Both the position numbers and the translations under genes were made by a program. Below are positions 62,101 to 64,000 of a stretch of DNA of 64,000 nt, in pieces. The DNA comes from Anthonomus grandis grandis (lineage: Eukaryota; Arthropoda; Insecta; Coleoptera; Curculionidae). Numbering within the stretch: the stretch's first letter is position 1; each line of letters starts with the position of its first letter. The DNA lies in assembly GCF_022605725.1 (NCBI RefSeq), contig NC_065556.1, positions 26,209,140-26,273,139 of the forward strand. The letters run 5' to 3'. The notes beneath the pieces are model-generated. The model searched no databases and was not told where the DNA came from. It saw nothing but the letters and a program-made list of their open reading frames with translations.

Positions 62101-63853
62101 ATATCTAATTTAAATAAGCAGTGTTTTTAAAATAAATATTGCATATATATTTTCTGTAAAAATATTTTTTTTCATCAACATAACCCTTAACTCCCCACCC
62201 ACCCCAAACATTTGCCTAGTAAAAAATCCTTTTGGAAAATCCCTATTTTTTATCCATGTTTGTCATGTCCATTGATATTTTTTCTACTTAACTATTTTGT
62301 GATTTAAAAAATATTTACCACTTTCATTGCGACAATCAGATTATTTCATTGGGGCCTATTTATCCTAAGTTTTTGATTGGGTTAATCGATCATTCTTTAA
62401 CCGTTAACGAAGTTTTTTCTCGGTGTAGTTTAAGTTGGATTGAGTTATATAAAAGTTTATGTCGCACATGATCGGTTCTAGCCAATAAGTTGCTTTAAAA
62501 AGGAGCGGTAGGCGTAGGTTTCTTCGGGTTTTTACGATTTCTTTAAAAAAAAATTATATACAGTTAAACTATTAATTGTTCACAGATGGACGTTTGCTGC
62601 CGATCAACAGGAAGCAAAAAGTGTTTCCCAATGGAACTTTAATCATCGAGAATGTGGAAAGGGCCTCCGATCAGGCTACGTACGTCTGCGTGGCAAAAAA
62701 TTCACAAGGATACAGCGCCCGGGGATCTTTGGAAGTGCAAGTGATGGGTGAGTTTTTATGTTTATTTGCTCCTATACGAGGTGCTGTCAGAAAGAAGTAA
62801 TTTTATTATTTAATTAACAGCTAAATAGTTGAGTGATTTATAAATTAAAAAATTAAGTCTGACAGCACCTATAATTGATTTTGATCTCTCCACAGGGCGT
62901 CCTATATATAAATTGTGGTTATTTGAATTTCGAAAAGAGTTTTCGGTCAATTTTTAAAGGTAGGCAGCAAATCTGGTCTCATACGGATTAGACTTTGGCA
63001 GCAACGAATCACCTATAACATCCCATTAATGTCTGTGAGCGGTTGCTTCTCCCTCTAAATAAAAACAAATATTTCCCTATTTTAGCCTCTTAAACTGTAT
63101 TACAGTGTCACCCTCAATAAGTCCATTCCAATTCGATGGGCCGTTGAACGCTGGCGATAGCGCGGTTCTTACTTGCTACGTCCCAAAGGGTGATAAACCG
63201 ATAAAAATCAAATGGTACCACAATCACCGGCACGTCACTCACCATTCCAAAGGCATAACCACTTCGGCCTTCGGAAGCCAAGCGAGTCTACTGAACATCC
63301 CAAGTGTAGAGCCGCACCATAGAGGAGAATATTCTTGTATAGCTACGAATGTGGCCGGGAAATCTAGCTATTCTGCTCGCTTGGATGTCAACGGTAGACT
63401 TGATGCGTAAAAACTGTTAGGTTAGGCTTGTTATTTTAAGTTTAACCTTTTCTATCTTCACCATTATTGGGGTATTAAACAAAATTATTTTTGCACAACC
63501 CTAATTACGTACCGAACTATTTAGAAATGTTGCGTTAACGCTCAGTGCTTGAACTTTTCTTCCAGTACCACCTCAAGTGTCCCATTTCGCTTTTTCCGAT
63601 GAAGTGGTGAACGCGGGAGAAATGGTGAGCGCTCAGTGCGTGGTATCCAAAGGTGATTTACCGTTAAAGATCAATTGGTTCTTTAATAATACACCGATTA
63701 GTTTACTGCGGGGAATCAGCGTCGGTGCGATGAATAAAAGAATCAGCACTGTCAGCATTGAATCGGCTGACGCCATTCACTCTGGAGAATACTCGTGTGA
63801 AGCGGAGAACAGTGCCGGAAAAGACAGTTTTGCAGCCAGTTTGAACGTAAACG
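25973..63853 (+). CDS. Dscam1: Dscam1, 5' part: exon 2 through exon 9.2 (spans introns)
   Basis: This is the orthologue of insect Dscam1, an immunoglobulin-superfamily cell-surface receptor for neuronal self-avoidance that also has haemolymph (immune) roles. The window encodes the signal peptide, Ig1, alternative first halves of Ig2 (11 exon 4 copies) and Ig3 (30 exon 6 copies), Ig4-Ig6, and the first two alternative Ig7 exons (exon 9). Constitutive anchors match the family: GPVFLKEPPNRVDFSNTTGA, KYLVLPSGELHIRDVGPEDG, WYKFMEGTSRKQAV and LPINRKQKVFPNGTLIIEN. Exon phases fit: exon 3 to 4 phase 1, exon 4 to 5 phase 1, exon 5 to 6 phase 1, exon 6 to 7 phase 2, exon 8 to 9 phase 1. The rest of the ectodomain, the TM and the tail lie to the right. 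Confidence 0.97.
26643..26829 (+). CDS. Dscam1: Dscam1 exon 3 (Ig1 second half)
   Basis: 187 nt: VRSDGTAVGDVPGLRQVLA ... AEDYRQEVHAQVYTCLAKN ... RDVNVRA plus one base. The Cys of VYTC (residue 103) should pair with Cys47. The acceptor is TTTTCCTAG and the donor GTGAGC. It ends in phase 1, ready to accept any exon 4. Confidence 0.95.
26830..27689. other. Dscam1 intron 3, first part, nothing recognised
   Basis: AT-rich intronic sequence without recognisable features, leading into the ~300 bp repeat block. Confidence 0.4.
27690..29660. repeat. Irregular ~300 bp tandem repeat block in intron 3
   Basis: A segment like CTACGCCACTGAAATGACA recurs at about 27870, 28180, 28512, 28974, 29252 and 29529. 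Each is accompanied by TGACAGTTGACATTGACAAATGAC-type runs and by TTTTATATAAATT-like spacers. Units vary from ~275 to ~460 bp. Noncoding. Confidence 0.75.
30022..30183 (+). CDS. Dscam1: Dscam1 exon 4.1 (Ig2 first half, alternative)
   Basis: 162 nt, phase 1 in and out. It begins VVSQFYDIDVNKQYVIRGN, has the cluster-wide block KCEIPSFVADFV, and ends with a variable tail FSDAPEG. The acceptor is TTTTCATAG and the donor GTAAAA. Confidence 0.93.
30279..30443 (+). CDS. Dscam1: Dscam1 exon 4.2
   Basis: 165 nt. It begins VVIQYYDIDVIKEFAIRGN, has KCQIPSFVADFV, and ends YPSANVDG. Donor GTAATT. It is close to 4.1 (shared HTDQNENF), a recent duplicate, and only 95 bp from it. An antisense frame covers it, but this strand carries the gene. 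Confidence 0.93.
30558..30722 (+). CDS. Dscam1: Dscam1 exon 4.3
   Basis: 165 nt. It begins VVQQFFQTEVNNEYVIRGN, has KCSIPSFVADFV, and ends SLNESNFG. The donor GTACTG is weaker than those of its neighbours. Confidence 0.92.
30809..30967 (+). CDS. Dscam1: Dscam1 exon 4.4
   Basis: 159 nt, the shortest exon 4. It begins VVNQYYEAEVVSEYVIRGN, has KCNIPSFVADFV, and ends YTYGNDYG. Acceptor ATTTTCAG, donor GTAATA. Confidence 0.93.
31405..32350. mobile_element. Candidate nonautonomous DNA element (MITE-like), 0.95 kb
   Basis: The left end AGGGTGTTAATTAATTAGGT and the right end (minus strand AGGGTGTTAATTAAGTATCT) are inverted copies over the first ~14 bp and partly beyond (TACAAT). No ORF inside. No clear target duplication was seen. 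Confidence 0.5.
32351..33943. other. Intron between exons 4.4 and 4.5, nothing recognised
   Basis: AT-rich. 33480-33720 has several TATGGCCA/TGGCCAC pieces in both orientations, possibly an old inverted-repeat element, but no boundary could be set. Confidence 0.35.
33944..34105 (+). CDS. Dscam1: Dscam1 exon 4.5
   Basis: 162 nt. It begins VVNQFYNAEILAEYVIRGN, has KCSIPSFVADFV, and ends TYIVSNNYG. Acceptor GATTTTTAG, donor GTAATT. Confidence 0.93.
34234..34401 (+). CDS. Dscam1: Dscam1 exon 4.6
   Basis: 168 nt. It begins VVSQFYVTEAENEYVIRGN, has KCKIPSFIADFV, and ends KYNDNADYG. Acceptor TTTTTTCAG, donor GTAGGA. Confidence 0.93.
34402..34964. other. Intron after exon 4.6, nothing recognised
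   Basis: AT-rich sequence without recognised features up to the MITE-like element. Confidence 0.35.
34965..36593. mobile_element. Candidate nonautonomous DNA element, 1.6 kb
   Basis: The left end TACAGGATGTCCCAAATTCG and the right end (minus strand TACACCCTGTCCCAAATTCG) are imperfect terminal inverted repeats of ~22 bp, continuing AGC on both sides. No coding capacity. Similar TACAGGGTGTCCC ends are common in insect MITE-like repeats. Confidence 0.6.
36594..38888. other. Intron between the MITE-like element and exon 4.7
   Basis: 36750-37300 holds repeated copies, both orientations, of a CAACTGCCTGGAA-like motif with poly-A/T spacers. The rest is AT-rich, with no gene seen. Confidence 0.4.
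38889..39050 (+). CDS. Dscam1: Dscam1 exon 4.7
   Basis: 162 nt. It begins VVAQSYEVEADNEYVIRGN, has KCEIPSFVSDFV, and ends FLLGENYG. Acceptor TTTTCAAG, donor GTAAAA. Confidence 0.93.
39214..39390 (+). CDS. Dscam1: Dscam1 exon 4.8
   Basis: 177 nt. It begins VVQQFYNSRVIDEYVLKGN, has KCLVPSFVSDFV, and ends SSRNFNSG. First of the VLKGN subgroup, with a longer variable tail. Confidence 0.93.
40034..40213 (+). CDS. Dscam1: Dscam1 exon 4.9
   Basis: 180 nt, the longest exon 4. It begins VVKQFYETRVTDEFVLKGN, has KCIVPSFVTDFV, and ends SKEKPNEMG. Donor GTATAT. Sister of 4.8 (shared NTGILK). Confidence 0.92.
40440..42760. repeat. Satellite-like tandem array, ~168 bp x ~13
   Basis: The landmark CGACATTATTGTAATTT recurs at about 40579, 40748, 40917, 41084, 41252, 41422, 41589, 41757, 41926, 42095, 42263, 42432 and 42598, so the period is ~168 bp. 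Units share TCAGTAAAAAGTTATTTAGG and GAGGTACCTCCTATGTACCC. Inner units are nearly identical and the flanking ones degenerate, which fits unequal exchange. Noncoding, between exons 4.9 and 4.10. Confidence 0.93.
43113..43277 (+). CDS. Dscam1: Dscam1 exon 4.10
   Basis: 165 nt. It begins VVSQYYEAQVYDVFVIKGN, has KCQIPSFVSDHV (H instead of F) and ends PPSNEYG. Acceptor TTACTTTCAG, donor GTACCT. It has no long ORF but clear splice sites and sequence. Confidence 0.92.
43278..45156. other. Intron between exons 4.10 and 4.11, nothing recognised
   Basis: AT-rich, with a slightly GC-richer patch near 43680-43750. No exon 4-like PSFVSDFV sequence or other gene seen. Confidence 0.4.
45157..45321 (+). 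CDS. Dscam1: Dscam1 exon 4.11 (last of the cluster)
   Basis: 165 nt. It begins VVSQAYTANVMDESVLKGN, has KCHIPSFVSDFV, and ends ADDDHYG. Acceptor TCTGTTTCAG, donor GTGCGT. Confidence 0.93.
45322..46534. other. Intron 4, first part, nothing recognised
   Basis: AT-rich. From about 46200, TGACGTTTAATGCATTT-like sequence resembles the later tandem array. Confidence 0.4.
46535..46820. repeat. Foldback (long inverted repeat) element, ~286 bp
   Basis: 46535-46640 (TTTTTTGTGTAAATGAAAAA ... CATTCAACGACATTGACGCAT) is the approximate reverse complement of 46715-46820 (ATGCGTCAATGTGGTTGAAT ... TTTTTCATTTACACAAAAAA). The loop is short and noncoding. MITE-like. Confidence 0.75.
46940..49260. repeat. Satellite-like tandem array, ~188 bp x ~12
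   Basis: The landmark GAGCCGGATTAAGGACATAT recurs about every 187-190 bp (near 47141, 47329, 47517, 47705, 47893, 48080, 48267, 48455, 48644, 48833, 49024, 49205). Units share ATCTGTCAATGTCACTGATT and ACAGGTGACACTATAAATAA. The central copies are nearly identical. Noncoding, in the intron between exon 4.11 and exon 5. Confidence 0.93.
49913..50062 (+). CDS. Dscam1: Dscam1 exon 5 (Ig2 second half, constitutive)
   Basis: 150 nt: DSKYLVLPSGELHIRDVGPE, then DGYKSYQCRTKHRLTGETRL and SATKGRLVIT plus one base. The YQC cysteine closes the Ig2 disulfide with the KC of any exon 4. Acceptor TCCCTGTAG, donor GTAAGT. Near-invariant among insects. Confidence 0.96.
50063..51065. other. Intron 5, first part, nothing recognised
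   Basis: AT-rich sequence between exon 5 and the docking region. Confidence 0.4.
51091..51120 (+). promoter_or_regulatory. Second docking-like core
   Basis: ATAGGGTACCCTTGCTTCAC, about 110 bp upstream of the main docking core, repeats its GGGTACCCTTGC. It may be a duplicate docking site or a competitor. Inference. Confidence 0.45.
51195..51265 (+). promoter_or_regulatory. Exon 6 docking site (RNA-level splicing element)
   Basis: A GC-richer block in intron 5, just upstream of exon 6.1, contains CTGGGTACCCTTGCCCAGAG (51202-51221), followed by GACCTAAATGATCGCAATGC. Its core is complementary to segments upstream of many exon 6 copies (for example TCTGGCAAGGGTACC at 54866-54880, before 6.17). 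In Drosophila the docking site lies at this place, between exon 5 and exon 6.1, and pairs with one selector at a time. Function here is inferred from position and complementarity. Confidence 0.8.
51289..51409 (+). CDS. Dscam1: Dscam1 exon 6.1 (Ig3 first half, alternative)
   Basis: 121 nt, entering in phase 1 and leaving in phase 2. It begins EPVGTVGPRF and ends MLCPAQGFPVVKTR (last codon split). Acceptor TCTTCTAG, donor GTACTT. A minus-strand frame over this region is a shadow. Confidence 0.92.
51895..52018 (+). CDS. Dscam1: Dscam1 exon 6.2
   Basis: 124 nt. It begins EPVASVKPKF and ends ILCPAQAFPSPAYR. Acceptor TTCTCAAG. Close to 6.3. A GGTACC selector-like core lies upstream at 51810. Confidence 0.93.
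52059..52182 (+). CDS. Dscam1: Dscam1 exon 6.3
   Basis: 124 nt. It begins EPVASVLPKF and ends LLCPAQAFPAPTYR. Only 40 nt separate it from 6.2. Confidence 0.93.
52221..52338 (+). CDS. Dscam1: Dscam1 exon 6.4
   Basis: 118 nt, the shortest exon 6. It begins EPVGSVAPKI and ends LLCPGQAFPKPAYR. 38 nt after 6.3. Confidence 0.93.
52369..52648. mobile_element. 280-bp MITE between exons 6.4 and 6.5
   Basis: The ends TACGGTGTGTCCCAGGATGA and (minus strand) TACAGTGTGTCCCAGGATGA match at 19 of 20 positions. No ORF. It sits wholly within the intron and leaves both flanking exons intact. Confidence 0.85.
52683..52806 (+). CDS. Dscam1: Dscam1 exon 6.5
   Basis: 124 nt. It begins EPIGTVIPKL and ends MQCPMQAFPVPKFR. 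It follows the MITE by 34 bp. Confidence 0.92.
52842..52968 (+). CDS. Dscam1: Dscam1 exon 6.6
   Basis: 127 nt. It begins EPVGSVAPRL and ends LLCPAQSYPVPNYR. 35 nt after 6.5. NMSN is a possible glycosylation site. Confidence 0.93.
53016..53139 (+). CDS. Dscam1: Dscam1 exon 6.7
   Basis: 124 nt. It begins EPVGHVGPKF and ends LGCPAQGFPTPITR. Donor GTACTG. Confidence 0.92.
53208..53331 (+). CDS. Dscam1: Dscam1 exon 6.8
   Basis: 124 nt. It begins EPISSTLPKV and ends LLCPAQGFPAPTFR. Confidence 0.92.
53368..53491 (+). CDS. Dscam1: Dscam1 exon 6.9
   Basis: 124 nt. It begins EPVGSRAPKL and ends LQCQGQGFPTPKFR. It carries an extra Cys (WSECKL) before the canonical one. 36 nt after 6.8. Confidence 0.92.
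53535..53658 (+). CDS. Dscam1: Dscam1 exon 6.10
   Basis: 124 nt. It begins EPVSSRGPSL and ends LLCQAQGFPTPTYR. Paralogue pair with 6.11. Confidence 0.93.
53776..53899 (+). CDS. Dscam1: Dscam1 exon 6.11
   Basis: 124 nt. It begins EPISSRAPTL and ends LLCQAQGFPTPSFR. Shares RSTTI with 6.10. Confidence 0.93.
53988..54114 (+). CDS. Dscam1: Dscam1 exon 6.12
   Basis: 127 nt. It begins EPVGTRAPKL and ends ILCQAQGFPVPSFR. Donor GTAGTG. Confidence 0.92.
54161..54287 (+). CDS. Dscam1: Dscam1 exon 6.13
   Basis: 127 nt. It begins EPLGSRAPKL and ends LLCQAQGFPVPTFR. Sister of 6.12 (shared TQ.DS.. segment). Confidence 0.92.
54325..54448 (+). CDS. Dscam1: Dscam1 exon 6.14
   Basis: 124 nt. It begins EPIGSKKPTF and ends MLCPAQGLPFPKFR. 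37 nt after 6.13. Confidence 0.92.
54483..54606 (+). CDS. Dscam1: Dscam1 exon 6.15
   Basis: 124 nt. It begins EPVGSRAPSF and ends LLCPAQGFPSPTFR. 34 nt after 6.14. Donor GTTAGT. Confidence 0.93.
54640..54763 (+). CDS. Dscam1: Dscam1 exon 6.16
   Basis: 124 nt. It begins EPVGSRAPSF and ends LLCPAQGFPSPVFR. Near-duplicate of 6.15, 33 nt away, the shortest gap in the cluster. Confidence 0.93.
54927..55056 (+). CDS. Dscam1: Dscam1 exon 6.17
   Basis: 130 nt. It begins EPVGSRAPAF and ends MLCPAQGFPTPSFR. Its upstream intron carries the best selector match (TCTGGCAAGGGTACC, 54866-54880). Confidence 0.93.
55138..55261 (+). CDS. Dscam1: Dscam1 exon 6.18
   Basis: 124 nt. It begins EPVGSRAPSF and ends LLCPAQAFPKPNFK. 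Ends AA before GTAAGT, so the split codon with exon 7 gives Lys. Selector-like TTAGGTACCTTATCCC at 55074-55089. Confidence 0.92.
55345..55468 (+). CDS. Dscam1: Dscam1 exon 6.19
   Basis: 124 nt. It begins EPVGSRRPAL and ends LLCPAQGFPKPSYK (split codon Lys). Selector-like GCAGAGGGTACCCG at 55277-55290. Confidence 0.92.
55577..55700 (+). CDS. Dscam1: Dscam1 exon 6.20
   Basis: 124 nt. It begins EPVGSRAPSF and ends LLCPAQAFPKPHFR. Donor GTGAGT. Selector-like GCAGCGGTGCCCC at 55519-55531. Confidence 0.92.
55910..56039 (+). CDS. Dscam1: Dscam1 exon 6.21
   Basis: 130 nt. It begins EPIGSKAPTF and ends LLCPAQGYPAPATR. Donor GTACTT. Confidence 0.92.
56240..56369 (+). CDS. Dscam1: Dscam1 exon 6.22
   Basis: 130 nt. 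It begins EPTGKISPKV and ends LTCDVVGYPVPLFR. First of the EPT subgroup, where CDV/CQV replaces CPAQ. Selector-like GCAAAGGTACCTTGACC at 56181-56197. Confidence 0.92.
56457..56586 (+). CDS. Dscam1: Dscam1 exon 6.23
   Basis: 130 nt. It begins EPTNNVAPKK and ends LTCQVTGFPVPRFL. Ends TT before GTAAGT, so the split codon gives Leu. Confidence 0.92.
56772..56901 (+). CDS. Dscam1: Dscam1 exon 6.24
   Basis: 130 nt. It begins EPTSNVAPKR and ends ITCQVTAFPVARYL (split codon Leu). Selector-like CCTCAAGGGTACCCTACC at 56714-56731. An upstream GT (GTACCT) inside the exon is less likely as donor. Confidence 0.9.
57069..57198 (+). CDS. Dscam1: Dscam1 exon 6.25
   Basis: 130 nt. It begins EPTNNVPPKK and ends LTCQVTGYPVPRYL (split codon Leu). 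Unusual acceptor TTTTTGAG. Selector-like ACGGGTATCCTC at 57018-57029. Confidence 0.9.
57635..57761 (+). CDS. Dscam1: Dscam1 exon 6.26
   Basis: 127 nt. It begins EPTNNLPPKI and ends ILCPVVGYPNPIFK (split codon Lys). Acceptor GGTTTCAG, donor GTAAGT. It has no long ORF on this strand; an antisense frame is a shadow. Confidence 0.9.
58125..58254 (+). CDS. Dscam1: Dscam1 exon 6.27
   Basis: 130 nt. It begins EPTNNVAPKS and ends ITCDVTAYPVPKFR. Close paralogue of 6.28. Confidence 0.92.
58306..58435 (+). CDS. Dscam1: Dscam1 exon 6.28
   Basis: 130 nt. It begins EPTSNVAPKS and ends MTCDVSGYPVPKFR. 51 nt after 6.27. Confidence 0.92.
58436..59856. other. 1.4 kb spacer between exons 6.28 and 6.29
   Basis: AT-rich, the longest gap in the exon 6 cluster. 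A TAGGGTGCCTTTAAG selector-like core lies near 58676. No further exon 6 sequence (EP[TV]...C..[VA][QT]) seen. Confidence 0.45.
59857..59986 (+). CDS. Dscam1: Dscam1 exon 6.29
   Basis: 130 nt. It begins EPTNNVPPKA and ends IPCDVTGYPVPKFR. Donor GTAAGC. Confidence 0.92.
60094..60214 (+). CDS. Dscam1: Dscam1 exon 6.30 (last of the cluster)
   Basis: 121 nt. It begins EPTGSVGPRL and ends ALCPAQAFPVPKFR. Length and CPAQ motif resemble 6.1 more than its EPT neighbours. Selector-like GCCAGAGGGTGCC at 60042-60054. Confidence 0.93.
60327..60589 (+). CDS. Dscam1: Dscam1 first constitutive exon after cluster 6 (Ig3 end, Ig4 start)
   Basis: 263 nt. The split codon is followed by WYKFMEGTSRKQAVTLNDRV ... 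DSGKYLCVVNNSVGGESVET ... VDFGRPAVFTCKFE plus one base. Acceptor TGTTCCAG. The donor is GTACTA at 60590, chosen because it gives FEGNPIKTVSW with the next exon. A second GT at 60600 would shift the frame. Confidence 0.93.
60646..61227 (+). CDS. Dscam1: Dscam1 second constitutive exon (Ig4 end to Ig6 start)
   Basis: 582 nt: GNPIKTVSWMKDGSKI ... GMYQCFIRNDQESAEATAEL ... FLKCIASGNPTPEITWELYG ... GGLYRCSASSKVGSADHSAR ... LIVHCPFAGHPVDTVVWER plus one base. It completes Ig4, all of Ig5 and the first half of Ig6, with conserved Cys and Trp residues. Donor GTGAGT. Confidence 0.95.
61228..62585. other. Intron with duplicated block and C-rich/G-rich segments
   Basis: A ~100 bp block occurs twice in direct orientation (about 61505-61640 and 62105-62240), each with CCCACCCACCCC. 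A G-rich complement lies between them (GGGGTGGGTGGGGGGG, 61827-61842). A CCAATC/TAATAC...GTTTTTATA segment is also repeated (61640 and 62045). No exon seen. Confidence 0.7.
62586..62747 (+). CDS. Dscam1: Dscam1 third constitutive exon (Ig6 end)
   Basis: 162 nt: DGRLLPINRKQKVFPNGTLI, then IENVERASDQATYVCVAKNS and GYSARGSLEVQVM plus one base. Acceptor TGTTCACAG, donor GTGAGT. Phase 1 out, as needed by exon 9. Confidence 0.95.
62748..63105. other. Intron upstream of the exon 9 cluster
   Basis: Contains an inverted pair: GAGGTGCTGTCAGA (62779-62792) and TCTGACAGCACCTATAA (62858-62874). They could fold a hairpin close to the donor of the preceding exon. Otherwise nothing recognised. Confidence 0.4.
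63106..63393 (+). CDS. Dscam1: Dscam1 exon 9.1 (Ig7, alternative)
   Basis: 288 nt, phase 1 in and out. It begins VSPSISPFQFDGPLNAGDSA, has VLTCYVPKGDKPIKIKWYHN and ends EYSCIATNVAGKSSYSARL. Acceptor GTATTACAG, donor GTAGAC. A whole Ig7 in one exon. Confidence 0.95.
63566..63853 (+). CDS. Dscam1: Dscam1 exon 9.2 (Ig7, alternative)
   Basis: 288 nt, same length and phases as 9.1. It begins VPPQVSHFAFSDEVVNAGEM, has QCVVSKGDLPLKINWFFNN and ends EYSCEAENSAGKDSFAASL. Donor GTAGTG. The cluster should continue to the right. Confidence 0.95.
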
Positions 63854-64000
63854 GTAGTGACTAACTTGTTTTTTAAGTGCTAACTATCCATATCACCCAT
63901 TTTTATCCATAAACTGACCCTATTGACATAAGATAGATAAGAAGTTTTGGATCACAATTTTGTTCATCAAAATGTGCTCCAAATACACATTTTCAATATA

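Overview
This window looks like an insect genome, possibly a beetle: AT-rich, intron-rich, full of retroelements, with codons split across GT-AG introns. Two host genes can be recognised by protein content. A syntaxin-1A orthologue (Syx1A) lies on the minus strand, and the 5' two-fifths or so of a Dscam1 orthologue lies on the plus strand. Their 5' ends face away from each other. The species call is inference only.

Layout. 1-2976: 3' end of a BEL/Pao LTR retrotransposon and its LTR. 3030-4330: degenerate ~275-311 bp tandem repeats carrying six TATCGATA octamers. 5234-5486: Syx1A coding exons 3 and 2. 5487-13845: Syx1A intron 1 (8.4 kb), filled by at least five LINE fragments, one inserted inside another. 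13846-13878: Syx1A exon 1 with the start codon. 15214-18870: a 3.66 kb pogo/Tigger-like DNA transposon with TIRs and TA target duplication, transposase broken. 18913-21926: a Penelope-like element (RT plus GIY-YIG) with inverted terminal repeats, each carrying a hammerhead-ribozyme sequence. 22624-22781: possible Dscam1 5'UTR exon. 25973-63853: Dscam1 coding exons.

Dscam1. Constitutive exons 2 and 3 encode the signal peptide and Ig1. Eleven alternative exon 4 copies (30022-45321) encode the first half of Ig2. Exon 5 is at 49913-50062. Thirty alternative exon 6 copies (51289-60214) encode the first half of Ig3. Three constitutive exons follow (60327-62747), and then the first two copies of the exon 9 cluster (Ig7) before the window ends. 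The exons seen here would allow 11 x 30 = 330 combinations before exon 9. All exon 6 copies are 1 mod 3 in length, so joining two would shift the frame; exon 4 and exon 9 copies are multiples of 3. A conserved GGGTACCCTTGCC segment between exon 5 and exon 6.1 is complementary to short segments upstream of many exon 6 copies, as expected for the docking-site/selector mechanism of mutually exclusive splicing.

The introns of the exon 4 cluster hold two satellite-like arrays (168 bp x ~13 and ~188 bp x ~12), a ~300 bp irregular repeat block, a dispersed 13-bp motif and several foldback or MITE-like elements. The most interesting items are the Dscam1 exon 6 docking/selector system (with a second docking-like core), the paired hammerhead ribozymes of the Penelope element, and a G-rich intron segment that could pair with either of two C-rich partners.
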